Made by a program: the position numbers and the translations under genes
Origin: Elymus sibiricus
Taxonomy: Eukaryota; Streptophyta; Magnoliopsida; Poales; Poaceae
NCBI GenBank assembly: GCA_039707655.1
Contig: CM077667.1
Coordinates: forward strand, 154,050,642 to 154,114,641
DNA length: 64,000 nucleotides
Direction of reading: 5' to 3'
In this document: one piece after another, positions 8,825-20,344 of the stretch
How the letters are laid out: each line of letters begins with the position of its first letter
How positions within the stretch are numbered: position 1 is the stretch's first letter
Notes under the pieces: model-generated
What the model was told of the DNA's origin: nothing
What the model saw: only the letters and a program-made list of their open reading frames with translations
Databases searched by the model: none

Positions 8825-11308
8825 GCTTCCCTTGTTCTCTTCCTTTTGGTTCCTGTTGCATCAAGAAGTACCTGGCCCCTGGGGGCGTTAAACTCTTGTG
8901 TTATACCTTCGTTTCTTTTTTAAACCTTCGATTGCTTGTTTTTGTGCGGCGCGTCCTCATCTCTTCTGCGGGGTCTTGCGTCGTCGTGGGTGTGCCTCCG
9001 CACACCCCTTCGCGCCTTCGTTTGCCTCGCTGTGCCGCTGCTCCGCGCCTGGTGCTCCTCAGGGGGCCCGCGGGGGTATCGCGCAGCGTCCAGCGATAGC
9101 GGCCCGCCGGGACCTCACGAGGTGGGGGACGCGTGCCGCTCCATGGCCGAGGTTTTAGCGGCGACGCATAGAGAAGCCGACCTCCCTCACTTGCGCCGTT
9201 CTTCCTGGATCCGGAACCACAGGAGGCCCCATGGGGGCACGCAGTAAACCGTAGCGCCTACACTTTTACGTTAGCGTTCCCATCTCATACCCCAATATTT
9301 GGGTTGTCATTAAATCAAAAAATTCCCGCTCATCACGGTTGGGGTACTTAGCTTGGCGGGCCGTGGCGAGCTCGTGCGTTGTGAGGTGCAGCTGAAGCGC
9401 CTGGGGAGCTTGGGGATCTCGACAGGGGGGTCTTCTTCCTTGCGAGTGAGGCGGTTTGGGAGCCCTCTTGTTGCTCTGCGTCGGCAAGGCCCAATCCTGC
9501 GCATACCTTGACCGCCGTTGTGGCGTCCGGATCACCAGGACGAGACCAAGGGGTGAGGGGCTACGTGACCAGCGAGGCTCCTGAGTCGCGTTGCTCAGGA
9601 GTCCCCCTTGACGCTCGAGCGGCCCCCATACCTTTCCCTGCTAGTTCCTGCCTTGAGGGGTGCCCGAGCCTCCTGAGGCTCCATGATGGCGCGCCAGGCC
9701 GCGGCTGGCCGCGACTGGAGCCCCCGAGCGAGGGTCGGCCGCCAGGAGATGGATGCCTCTGAGGCAATATGCGCCTGCTGGCTCATTCGAGAGCGCCACG
9801 CGAGGACCAGGATGCCAAGGTCTTGGCGAGGTGTGCACACCGTGCCCAGCCCCCGCTCGCGGGGCGCGTGAGGGGGAGACCGATAGGTGTCGATTCAGAA
9901 AAGAAAACTTCAAGACAGAAAAGTCTGCAAGGAGAAAAATTCCCACCCCTTTTTGCAATAAGGTTGCGAAACTTCGAGTTTCATTCTAGAAAATGGCAAA
10001 TTCGAATGCAAAAATGAGCAAGGAACAGACGCGTCAGCACCTACGCTAATCTTCGTCTTCGTCTTCTCCCCAGCGCGGAGCGTAGGGCTTCCACTAGGCG
10101 TGCACATAGTCATTGGAGGACAGTGTCGTCCGCCAGCGCGGAGCATGGGGCTTCCACTTGGGCATGGGTGGGAACCCCTCCGCATCCTCGAGGGGCTCCG
10201 GGCGTATACAGCCCACTCATTATTACGTGAGAGTGTCACGGTCGAAGATAGCTGGGCAAACCCCCAGGCGCAAGGCCTAGGTGCTCCCAACTCGGGCACG
10301 AGCCATCCCGCGCATTTCTGCGTGGTTGCGTGCCCCTACGGCCCAAACATGAGTGCATTGCTCCCCGCATAGCCGCGGGATTGCGCTCCCGCGGCCCAAA
10401 CATGAGCGCAATGCACCCCGCGTAACCATAGGGGTGTTGTGTCAGTGAAGCCGCCTCGTGAGGCGTCGAGGCGCCGGCCAGGCCGCGACCTGGAGGCCTC
10501 GCGAGACCCTGCCTCCTGAGGGCCGTGCCGGCGCCCCCGGAGCCGCGCGTGGCCCGCGCTGCTTGTAGCCTGCCAATCCCCTAGGCGGTTGCTCCTATGG
10601 CCCAGGGGGCCCAGCTGCGCGTTGCTTGCTCACGAGGGCGGCGCCCGCACCGTGCCTCCGCGCATCCCGGGACGCCCCCTCTCTTGCACCAACCTGGCCC
10701 GATGCTCCGTCAGTCGGAGCCCCCGGGCCCGGCTTGAAGAGGGTGTCCGGGACACCCCCCTACTCCGGGAGGATGCTGGCACCTGCGAGGGGCGTGTGAC
10801 CCGCGGTGCCGTCCGCAGCTACGATCCTGCTCGAAACATAGGCCTCCGTGTAAAGGCCTTGGCTTCCTCCTGAGCCGTCTCCGTGCGCCCCGCGGTCAGC
10901 CTCCCCGGGTGGCAAGACGACGCCGTCCGGGCCGCGCGGCCCACAGACCCTCCTGCGCCGAGCCTCTGCCCAAAGTTGCTTGCCTCTGACGTCGCCACGA
11001 GGTTGGGCGCGCGCGTCTTGACGAGGGTTACCTCCGTGGTCATCCACCGTGCCTCCATTACGGTTACCCGCTTGCTCGGAGGCTTGAGCCGCCTGGTCCC
11101 TCCGCCGGTTGGCGCGCCCACGCCAGGATGACCCAAGTTGTCGATAGTCCACCGGGTGATGAGCGCGTGCGTTGAGGCGCGTGCGGAGTGTCCCATCACC
11201 TTCTTCATATGTACCAATGGCGGGGCCGGGCGGTGCCCCGAAGCCGGTCACCGAGACCCGGGGGAGAAGGAGCACTGCGTGGGGTGGGCCCTGCTCGGGC
11301 TCGCCCGG
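8825..11308 (-). other. E3 interior without recognisable genes
   Basis: A GC-rich 2.5-kb stretch between the antisense gene and the gag-like piece. Many short open frames occur on both strands, and none shows reverse transcriptase, RNase H, integrase or protease motifs. It holds two small direct repeats: GCGGAGCRTRGGGCTTCCACT at about 10074 and 10137, and CGGCCCAAACATGAG at about 10339 and 10398. Confidence 0.6.
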
Positions 11309-11782
11309 TCATGGGCCGAGCATGCCGTCAGTCGATGAAGGGAGCCGTGCAGTGGATGAGCCCCCGGCGCCTAGCGTCGGGGGTTGAAAGGGGAGGCGCG
11401 GGGCCCAGGCCCTCCTCGCGACGGCGACCAGCTCGACGATGTGGTCGACCCAGGCATCGTACCCCCAGTCTGTCGGGCGATGACGAAGCAACTCACTTGC
11501 CATCAGCAGTGCGTCATGCGCGTTCAGATCTCCCACATGGACACAGGGTGATGGCGGTCCCGTGGGTGGTGCCACGAGGCGGGCGCTCTGCCGTGGCGGC
11601 GAGCGTGCGGAGCCCGGAGGCGCCTGGCCGGCACGAGCAGCGATGGTGGTGGCAACGACACTGGTGGGCTGGTAATGACCGCCCAACATCGAGCTCCCAG
11701 GGTGCGCGTCATGAGAGGTGGCAGCAAGGTTGGTGAAGGTGGAACCGCCGGGGCCGAAGAAAATTTGACTGGCGTCGTCCAT
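11309..11782 (-). pseudogene. E3 gag-like N-terminal fragment
   Basis: A 157-residue open frame starts about 72 bp inside the element's 5' (right) LTR on the minus strand. The Met-Asp-Asp start, an FFGPGGSTF segment and an aromatic WGYDAWVDHIVELV helix in the second half resemble the N-terminal part of plant Tat-type gag. The frame ends at 11309 and the capsid core and zinc knuckle that should follow are not visible. It is therefore probably a truncated or decayed gag. The identification is tentative and rests on position as much as on sequence. Confidence 0.45.
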
Positions 11783-11844
11783 CGAAGCGGCGGAGCGGAG
11801 AGGAAGCGAAGCTTCTGGAAGGATTCCGACACGCCCCTACCTGG

Positions 11845-11853
11845 CGCGCCAAA
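11845..11853 (-). promoter_or_regulatory. E3 primer-binding-site region
   Basis: Read on the minus strand, the right LTR ends CCGACA and is followed by TTTGGCGCGCCAGGTAGGGG. A TGG-starting stretch next to the LTR is what a tRNA 3' end would pair with. I cannot name the tRNA with confidence. Confidence 0.55.
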
Positions 11854-12718
11854 TGTCGGACTTCGGTCTCCGCAAAACCCAAAGGGGTTCGAACTCAGGG
11901 GCGTGTGCGAAGATCCCAACCAGCCTCGGCCTCAAGCTCGCAGCTCCACTGGCTAGCCGAATTGAACTCACTCACTAACGGGGAAGGAGACTAACACGCG
12001 GATTTACCCAGGTTTGGGCCGCTGCGAAGCGTAAAACCCTACTCCTGCTTTGGGTGGAGTGCCTCATGAGGAGGTTTGTGGATGAACTGGTACAGTGGTG
12101 AGCAACCTCGCGAGGGCGCTCGGGTGCTTCTGGATCCCTGCCCCTCTACGACGCAACCTAGTCTCTATTTATAATGGCTCGGGTCCTCTTCCCTTATCGC
12201 AATGGCGGGAAGGGATCCCACAATGGCCATTTTCGAAGGGGGACAAGGAGTACACCTTATCCTGACGAAAGGTGGTGTTCACCTGCAAAGTCCATGGTCG
12301 TGATGCAGAGGTGGGCTCGACGATGACGTTCGTCCTGCGGGGCTCACGGTCTTGGTCTTGTTGCGCCGGAATGGAAACCATTGGGGGGATGTCTTGGGAA
12401 CCTGCGTATGTCCTTGCCTCCTTTGCACCAAGGAGGAAACAGCTTCTTTTGTTCCCGCCGGCGCCTGCCTAGCCCGGCTGGCATCATCCCAGCCTCTCGA
12501 GGCCGAGTGCTGCATAGCCATCTCCGCCCCTCGGGAGGGAGCCTGGAGAGGCCTCCTCCTTCTGGGGGTCTTGGTGTCGTCCTCCTGGCGAGGGTGGGAC
12601 TCTCGCAAGGCCATGTCCTGGGAGATCCCACGCCGGGCCGTACCAGACTGTCGAAGTGGGCCACGCCCTGGGCCGCAGGCAGGCAGGTCTGGGTACCCCC
12701 GTTCCCAGAACGCCGACA
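11854..12718 (-). repeat. E3 5' LTR (right copy)
   Basis: This 865-bp LTR pairs with 6632-7496. A minus-strand TATA-like ATTATAAATAGAG lies at about 12164-12175, in the position expected for the promoter of the retrotransposon RNA. Confidence 0.88.
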
Positions 12719-12723
12719 CCCGA

Positions 12724-15710
12724 GCTCCGGTGGCCGCCAAGCTCGTCGCTGACGATACTCTGGGCCATCTCAGCCCCTGGGATGCGTCCCGTTGGATGCG
12801 CACGAGTGCATGCGTTCGTTAGAACCTCTTCGCCACAGTTTTGGTCATCGGAGGGCGAAACCCGACCCCCTCCGCCTTCTCTGTGGTCGCCGACGGCTCA
12901 ACGCTAGCGAGCCCGACCAGTTTGACCACGGGGTTGACCCCCTAGGTCACTAGCAGGTGGGGCCTAGCCCCTGGTTCATTTAGGTTAAGTTTAAAATTAA
13001 TTAATTATTTTAATTAACTTAATCACCCACTGATAGTGGGCCAGTTCCACTAATTAGGTATAACGATTAATTTTAATCCCTCTTAGTGCTTGTGTCACTG
13101 ACCAGTGGACCACACTGGTCAGGTTTGACCTGGCAACGGTCATTTGACCGGCTGATGCAATGCTGATTCATTGCTGCCGCAATAAAGGCTTTTCGGATTT
13201 AAAATAATTCCAGAAAATGGATAAAACTTCTAAAATTCATAGAAATTAATCTGTAGCTCAGATTGAAATAATTTATATATGAAAAATTATCAGAAAAATC
13301 CAAAGAATCCATTGGTGCTATTATCATGCATGATAGAGCAACCTAAATAGGAGAACATTGACATTTTGCATAAAGTCCAATATGTGACATAATACATGGA
13401 GTTGATTTTGAACCTAGTTTCAAACCAGCTTCATTTAAACTTGATGCTAGGTGCATTAGCTCATTCATATCATGCTGCCATGTCATGATCATGCATCATA
13501 TTGTTGCACTTGCCGTGTATTGATTGTCCCTTATATCTGTTGCGGTAGGCTCTGCTCCATCGGATACCCACGAGTATCCCCCTGAAGGAGAGTACCTCCC
13601 CGCCAACCTGCAAGGCAAGCAACCCCATTGATCATTCCAATAACATCCCACTCTCTCGCCCCTGCTCTCGTTTATTGCATTAGGACTATACGCTTCAACT
13701 GTTACCTGTTTCGGTAGTTGAACCCATTCCTCTGCATGACCTGTCATTGTCACAGTAAATAGCTAAACCAAGCAACCTAGCATACCTGGTAGATGCTTGA
13801 GCCTTGATGTGCTTTACCTGCTATGCTTGCTATGCTTAGAGTTGTGTCACGTCTGATTCATCTGGGTGATGAACCAGAGTGTAACAGTGTTGTTCTGATG
13901 TGATGAACTAAATGATGAACCCGATTTGGTAAAGGTAGCGATGAGTGGCTATGTAGGAGTACATAGCGGATTGTCTCATTGGGATCGTTCTTAGGAACCG
14001 AGTTCCGTATTTGTGATCCAATACTAGCTACTACCACATGCTGGGCCCTGAAATATGACCCCGCTCGACTTATCAACCGCCTAGTCCTCAGTCCAGGAGT
14101 TGCAAGTAGTTTCTGGTGTTTGTAGCTATGCTGGAGGCCGTGCGTAGCGCTGACCTTAGGGCTGGGCTACGACGCGGTAGGCAGTGGCACGGTGTACCAA
14201 GGGTCACCCGAATGGTGGGCTTGGGAACCCTGCGCACATCGTTTGGGGCCGTAGTAGAAACTTCGGCCGGACTTCTGTGCGGGTTCAGTCTCAAATAGGC
14301 GATAGCCTGGACTAGGGTCTTGTGTGATTGACGGTCGTGGCTGACTCCCTCACTAGGCCTCCACTTGAAGGTTGCCGAGGTGCCTGTTTTAATGTGCTCT
14401 CAGCGAAAAGTGGCAAGAGCGTGTGTGAAGAAGTACACCCCCGCAGGGTATGAATCTGTTCAAATAGCCGCGTCCTCGGATATGGACTACATGGAAACTT
14501 ATGCTGTTCATAGACAATTTAATGGCTACTCATAAAAGTACCAAGACAAGTGTGAGTACTGTGGATGGCACTCTCGTAGGTGATGGGAGCGGATCCATGG
14601 TAGAGTATTGATGTGGTGTTTGTGAACTCATGTGCGCTATCTCAAAACTTGTTCAAAGAACTTGTAGTCGTAGTACAGGTTTGCCAAGAGTCAAAGCTGG
14701 CTTGCTGCATAAACCCCACTACACCCCTTGTTGATACATGAGCATGAATAGACTAGGTCTGATTTAAAGACTTGCTGAGTACATTTGTACACATGTTTGC
14801 TTAATAACTGTTGCAGATGAGAACATGGACCCATGTGGTGGGTTCTACCTAGACGTCGACGATGCCGAGTAGCTCGTATCCCAGCTACGAGCTGATGCCC
14901 TGGGTTGGGCTGTAGATAGTCAGGCTTTATGCCTTATTACCTTTCATCTGTCTGTACTCAGACAGCTTTAAGCTTCCGCTTGGTTTGTAAGACTTTGTTT
15001 GTATGACTTGAGTGTCGGGTCATGTGACCCCTACCTGTATGAACATATTATGCAAGGCTCTTCTGAGCCTTCTAAATAAATGATGTGTTGTTGTATGGTT
15101 ATGTTGTGATCCCATAGTTGTATCTATGCATATCGGACATGTTGTGCGTACGTGTGACGTGTAACGGTATGTATGGGATTCGATACCTAGTTGTGTGCCT
15201 TAGTAGTACTCTTTACGGGGAAATGCCTATTTGTGCTTCCACTAAGCCTTGGTAGCTTGCTACTGCTCTGGACACATTGATTGATCGGCGTGTATCCTTC
15301 TTTGCTGCTGTGTTTGTTCCTTCGGGGAAATGTCTCGAAGTCTAATGGAGTCCATGTAGCCTGTTATAACTCGTCTATGCACAGTTGAGGACAGCAATGT
15401 GTCATAGCGTAATGGAGTCCCTGTAGCTTGCTATGAATCGTCTACACACACAGATGACCGACACCTGCATTGTTGGGTTACGTATGCCTGTCCCTGTACG
15501 GATGTGCCACTTGGGTTCTAAGACTAGTCATGTCGACCCGGTTTCTTTGACATTTGAATGCTAGGAACATATTCGCATACGTGAGCCAAAAGACGCAAAC
15601 GTTCCCAGCCATGGTAAGGTGGCAGCCGTGGGGTAACCGTGCGTGAGGCCGCAATGTGATGTGATGTGTTACATGCTAGATTCTTATGGCTTAGGATCGG
15701 GGTCCCGACA
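12724..15710 (+). repeat. E2 5' LTR, right part
   Basis: Continuation of the E2 5' LTR after E3. It matches 22864-26560 apart from the CACTA filler present only in the 3' copy. No gene is visible. The single copy of the 34-bp segment duplicated in the 3' LTR is at 14290-14323. Confidence 0.88.
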
Positions 15711-15714
15711 GCGT

Positions 15715-15727
15715 TGGTATTAGAGCC
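15715..15727 (+). promoter_or_regulatory. E2 primer-binding site (initiator tRNA-Met type)
   Basis: TGGTATTAGAGCC lies four bases after the 5' LTR. It differs by one C-to-T change from TGGTATCAGAGCC, the complement of the initiator tRNA-Met 3' end used by many plant retrotransposons. The mismatch could weaken minus-strand priming. Confidence 0.85.
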
Positions 15728-16153
15728 TGACTGACTGTAGGATTACCAAGACAAACTGGTCGAAGTTGAGTGTAGAAATGCTATAGTTATGTAAGGGAAT
15801 TGATTGTGGAAGGGAACGTAAGGCTCTTTTTACTCCTCTTCCCGAGTCATTCTATTCTGAGTCACCCTCTTCTTTTCTACGGGGTTAAGAGCTAGGCTTC
15901 TTATCTACCTCTCAGGATGACGAGTTACCAACCATGGACTTGTAGACTAAGTTGCTTGAGAGTCAACTCCAGTTTTCAAGTATTGTTCTGTGTGACAATT
16001 AGTTGGTTAGAATCTTGAAGCTAGAAAGTTGAGTGGTTATGCTATCCAATCTTTTGCAGGATGTCTCCAAATTGTTTTTGAGCATTTTTAGCCGTTATGC
16101 TGTCCGAGTTCCGCTAGGATCTCTAATGCACTTTGCATTATTCTCTGTTTCAG
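15728..16153 (+). other. E2 5' leader
   Basis: Untranslated stretch between the primer site and the pre-gag ORF. I see no gene in it. It ends in TTCTCTGTTTCAG directly before the ATG at 16154, which looks like a splice acceptor. Confidence 0.55.
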
Positions 16154-16927
16154 ATGCCTTCCTGTCCTTCTTGTCTGGTGGTCCATTTGACCAGGTGCAT
16201 TGAGGTACCCGGTCAGACGGCTATGTTGGTCAGATTCATGATGGAGACCGGTTACCGCTAGTACCCCGAGTACACAGTGGAGGAGTAGTATCGCGACTTC
16301 AATCAGAGCCAGTACCTCTGTACTATTAGGATTTATCCATCATACCCTGGAGCTGCGGAGCCGCTCCATTGGGCGTATGGATTAGGAGTTACCATTGATA
16401 TGGCAGTTCAGGAGGCCGCTTATACGATGTTGACCATCATGAGAGCTCACCATGGCCTACTTCAGGGCACGGAGTTCTGCTATATCCCAGCGACACTAGG
16501 AGGAGAGGATGGATATCTTAGTGCAGCCTACTATGATCACTCTCATGAGGATCCTAGGCTTCAGGTGACTGCTCATTTGTTGGAAAACAAGGATCGTGAT
16601 GCACGTGCTCTTAGCATGGAGCTTTATGCTACACGTGCACGTCTTTGGACAGCCTTGACGTAGCTAGCTCCAGTCGTACCGACTGGATATGGAGATATGG
16701 ATATGTTGTGCCCACTTCGGACTCATCTTCTAGCTCGTGTAGACTGGCCTGATGTTGGAGGCATTGTTCCTCTTCGAGGACCGCTGTTGCCGCCAGCCAG
16801 TGGACCTAGGCCACATCCGTGTCCCTATGGACCCCAAGGATCTCAGGCTAGGGTGTTTCTAGACCCTCAGGTTCACCTCCCAGGTCACGGGGGTAACCTG
16901 TATGAGATGTTCTACGCAGATGCTTGA
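16154..16927 (+). pseudogene. E2 extra ORF upstream of gag
   Basis: One reading frame runs from ATG 16154 to the stop at 16925-16927 (257 codons), broken only by three in-frame TAG codons (16259-16261, 16286-16288 and 16661-16663). The predicted protein keeps protein-like composition across the stops. It has an aromatic and acidic N-terminal third, a central helical part (MAVQEAAYTMLTIMRAHHG), and a Pro/Gly-rich C-terminal part that ends in YEMFYADA. I do not recognise a domain. It lies between the primer site and gag, where standard chromoviruses have no gene. It may be an accessory protein or an in-frame gag extension lost through CAG-to-TAG mutation. Confidence 0.55.
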
Positions 16928-17264
16928 GTTCGTGAGTGGAGGTAGTAGTATTGTAGAAGTTGTATATCCATAGTCCTGCGCGTCTTGTGGAATATGACTG
17001 AGGTGTGAGTTGAGTTCCGAAGGTGTAGAAAAATAATGTATAGGAAGCTTGTAATGCCTCCGATGAGTGGTATCATGTTCTCATTAGCTTGTACTTCAGC
17101 TTGGGTTTGTACTAAACTATATCATGGTGTATATATGGCAGTTTGCTTGTTACCATGTTGTTCGGGTGTTTACCCCTGCATTCCATGTTGTCCAGTACAT
17201 TCCTTATCTCCTATGTTAGAGCTGATGTCTTCCTTGTCTAAGATGTGGGTTTTGTTTTCCCAGG
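16928..17264 (+). other. E2 spacer between pre-gag ORF and gag
   Basis: No gene is visible. The last bases read TTTTGTTTTCCCAGG directly before the gag ATG, a good splice-acceptor match. Confidence 0.5.
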
Positions 17265-18290
17265 ATGGTTTCCACTAGGAACAACCCCGCTCCTCCTTAT
17301 GAGCAGGGCGAGGGCAGTCAAGCCAGACAGGAGAACCTGCCTCACCCGCCATCTTTGGTGGAAGTGATGCTTGAGGCAGAGAGGAATAAAAGAGAGACCA
17401 ACCGACTGCTGAAGTGTATTGAACAGAATACTGCACGACAGCCACGCAATGATGCAGTGTCCCTCAATGACTTTGTGAAGTTGTATCCACCAAAGTTCCA
17501 TCATTTCGTCGACCCCCTCGATGCAGATGATTGGCTTTCCAGCATGACTCGCAAGATCCATTCTGCAAATGTGGCAGAAGCTAACAAGGTGACCTTTGCC
17601 ACATACTTCCTTGAGGGCCCCGCCAATCAGTGGTGGGAAAATTATGAAGCTATGCGCCCAGAGGGTCCAGCAACAACCTGGGCTGACTTCAGCAGTGCCT
17701 TCCGCACCCACCATATTCCAGAAGGTCTTATGGACCGAAAGAGGGAGGAGTTGTGTACCTTCACTCGGGTAAGCTGACAGTGGATGCTTACAGCCGTGAG
17801 TTCGGCAATCTAGCCCGCTACGCACCGGAGGAGGTGTCAACTAACTCCAAGAAGCAAGCTAGGTTCCGCAAGGGACTCAACCCCGAGCTCCGTCGTGATC
17901 TGCGCCTGCATGAGTGCGCTACCTTCCAGGGTCTCGTCAACAAGGCTATCAATGCCGAGACTGGACAGACCGACTACGAGGCAACCAAGAAGCACTCTCG
18001 TGACTTCAGCTCCTCATCCGGCTCAGGTTCCCATAAGCGTCGGGTGTGGGTGCCCAACACTACTCTGCCATCAAGGTACACTGCGAGGCCATCCTATGAG
18101 GTGCCTCGCCCAAATCAGGCCAACCCTCCAGCTAAACCCTATGGTGGTCCTGCTGCTAATGCTGCTCCGAGGTCTTCAACTGTGATCTGCTACAAATGCG
18201 GAGAGCTTGGACACTACTCTCATGAGTGTCCCCAGAAGAACGCCAAGCCTGCTAGACGTGGTAAGCCGGGCAAGGCTTATTACGTGAAGC
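17265..18290 (+). pseudogene. E2 gag with CCHC knuckle (frameshifted)
   Basis: The capsid protein starts with ATG 17265. The Retrotrans_gag-type core has YFLEGPANQWWENY and FRTHHIPEG, typical of plant chromovirus gag. A frameshift near 17755 moves the reading to the frame that then runs to 19051. A Ser/Lys-rich linker follows, then a CX2CX4HX4C zinc knuckle (CYKCGELGHYSHEC, 18188-18229) that would bind genomic RNA. The gag is continuous with protease in the second frame, so gag and pol share one reading frame in this family. Confidence 0.85.
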
Positions 18291-18329
18291 CAACTCCTGC
18301 TCGTGGACGAGTGAACAACATCACCCTTG

Positions 18330-18700
18330 AAGAAGCCCATGATGACCCCGACATTGTGCTTGGTATGCTCCTTGTCAATAGTCATCCAGCATCTGTTCTA
18401 TTTTACACTGGTGCATCTCATTCATTCATCTCAGAAAGTTATGCACAGTTGCATAACATGTCCTTTTGTGATATGACCACTCCATTAGTAGTTCAGACTC
18501 CTGGATCAAAATGGCAAACTCCTAGAGTGAGCCATGACAATGAGATTCTCATGGATAGGCTAGTCTTGGCTTCCCTGATAGCTCTGAAGTCTTCAGACAT
18601 CAATATCATCTTGGGTATGGACTGGATGTCAGCTCATTATGCCAAGATTGATACTCATACTAGGAATGTTCAACTTACACATCCATCAGGTGAGATAGTC
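18330..18700 (+). pseudogene. E2 protease with lost catalytic Asp
   Basis: The retropepsin segment after the zinc knuckle reads TGASHSF with the second signature ILGMDW at about 18610. The codon that should be the catalytic Asp is TAC (Tyr) at 18404-18406, a G-to-T change from GAC. Without it the polyprotein could not be self-cleaved. Confidence 0.8.
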
Positions 18701-18749
18701 ACTTTCTCAACTCGAGTAGCTAAGCGCCAACTCTATTCCCTCAATGCTA

Positions 18750-19738
18750 GCCCTCTCTCAGAGCTTGAGGATATCCCGGTGGTCCGTGACTTCCCGGATG
18801 TCTTTCCAGAGGAACTGCCAGGAATTCCACCTAACAGGGATGTAGAGTTTGCGATAGACCTCATTCCAGGGACTGTCCCAATAGCCAGAAGACCCTATAA
18901 GATGGCACCCTTAGAACTAGCCGAGCTAAAGAAACAACTCGATGAGGCCTTGAAAAAGGGATTCATCCACCCTAGTTCTTCTCCGTGGGCTTGCCCCGTC
19001 CTCTTCGTTAAGAAGAAGGATGGAACGGGACGGATGGTTGTAGATTACTGACCAGTGAACCTGGTCACAATCGAGAACAAGTATCCGCTCCCCAGGATCA
19101 ACGACTTGTATGATCAAGTCGCTGGATCCTCAGCCTTTTCTAAGATGGATTTGAGGTTGGGTTACCATCAAATCAAGATCAAGAATGGGGACATTCCAAA
19201 AACGGCCTTTGTTACTCGTTATGGCCAATACGAGTACACCGTTATGTCCTTCGGATTAACCAATGCTCCAGCCACCTTCTCCCGCTTGATGAACTCTATC
19301 TTCATGGAGTATCTTGACAAATTCGTCATGGTCTATCTCGACGATATCCTCATATACTTGAAGAATAAAGAAGATCATGCTGAGCATCTCAGGCTGGTAT
19401 TGACGAAACTTCGAGAGCATCGCATGTATGCCAAATTCTCCAAGTGTGAATTCTGGCTACCAGAAGTGACCTATTGAGGCCACGTAATCTCTGGCAAGGG
19501 CATCGCTATCAATCTCGAGCGAGTTCAGGCCGTCCTTGATTGGACTCAACCTGAATCCGTTAAGCAAGTTTGGAGTTTCCTTGGCTTAGCGAGCTATTGT
19601 CGCCGCTTTGTCGAGAATTTCTCCAAGGTTGCGAAGCCTCTTACTAAACTCCTCAAGAAAGATACAAAGTTCAAGTGGACCCCACAATGCGAGCACAGTT
19701 TTCAGGAACTGGAAAGACGCCTGACTTTTGCTCCCGTA
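18750..19738 (+). pseudogene. E2 reverse transcriptase (two internal stops)
   Basis: The region from FPEELPGIPP to the RNase H border is a Gypsy reverse transcriptase. It keeps the fingers motif [26 protein letters not shown] and the polymerase site YLDD at 19333-19344, whose Asp residues bind the catalytic metals. TGA at 19049-19051 stands where an Arg or Gln codon is expected, and TGA at 19475-19477 interrupts the connection. Both lie in one otherwise continuous frame. The thumb and connection ([12 protein letters not shown]) follow the second stop. Confidence 0.9.
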
Positions 19739-20338
19739 TTGGTGCCACCAGATTTCTCTATGGACTTTGTTATCTATTGCGACGCCTCGCGACAAGGATT
19801 AGGTTGCATTCTCATGCAATTTCATCATGTGATTGCATACGCATCTCGAAAGTTGCGTCCACATGAGGATAATTATCCAACACATGATCTTGAGCTTGCA
19901 GCTGTAGTCCATGCACTTAAAACATGGCGACATTACCTTCTGGGTAATCGTTGCGAGATATACACTGATCACCAAAGTCTGAAATATATTTTCACTCAAC
20001 CGGATTTGAATCTCAGGCAAAGACGGTGGGTTGAATTGATTACAGATTATGACTTAGGGATAACTTACACCCCGGGGAAAGCCAATCTCATGGCTGATGC
20101 ACTAAGTCGTAAGTCTTATTGCAACAACTTCATGTTACAACAAGGTCAACCACTTCTCTATGAGGAATTTCGGAAGCTAAACCTTCACATTGTTCCTCAA
20201 GGGTTCCTTTCCACCTTGGTGGCGAAACCTACTCTTAGGGATGAAATCATAGCTGGCCAAAAGCGTGATAAGGATATATCCCGGATCAAGGAGAACATCA
20301 CTAGCGGTAACGCTAAGGATTTCTCCATGGATGATTAG
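19739..20338 (+). pseudogene. E2 RNase H
   Basis: The RNase H part has [10 protein letters not shown] (first catalytic Asp), the [13 protein letters not shown] helix with the catalytic Glu, and YTDHQSLKY (third acidic residue), then ADALSRK. It would degrade the RNA strand of the hybrid. The frame ends with TAG at 20336-20338 just before the integrase zinc-binding part, breaking the polyprotein. Confidence 0.88.
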
Positions 20339-20344
20339 CATGTT

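Larger units (their letters stand above)
6632..12718 (-). mobile_element. E3 non-autonomous Tat-like LTR retrotransposon
   Basis: This 6087-bp element has two 865-bp LTRs (6632-7496, 11854-12718) starting TGTCG and ending CCGACA, inside the E2 5' LTR. The 5-bp duplication CCCGA flanks it (6627-6631, 12719-12723). The minus orientation follows from a primer-site-like TGGCGCGCC just inside the right LTR, a purine-rich CCCCGGGGGC just inside the left LTR, a gag-like N-terminus on the minus strand, and TATA boxes on the minus strand. I saw no pol domain in the 4.36-kb interior. A gene on the opposite strand near its 3' end resembles the antisense ORFs known from Tat-lineage elements. Confidence 0.85.
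5474..15710 (+). repeat. E2 5' LTR, interrupted by E3
   Basis: It runs from TGTCACATCAATAG to GGTCCCGACA. Removing E3 and its extra target duplication (6092 bp) leaves about 4145 bp, close to the 3' LTR without its CACTA filler. It holds a short (GA)n tract near 5920-5940 and a GC-rich block (about 5940-6631 and 12724-12960) within otherwise AT-balanced sequence. Open frames in the GC-rich block occur on both strands, show no domain, and I take them as composition artefacts. Confidence 0.9.

Noticed and set aside
10760..11275. Minus-strand frame of 171 codons in E3 as gag continuation
   Set aside because: It overlaps another open frame in the same region, and neither shows capsid or zinc-knuckle motifs. 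I could not choose between them.
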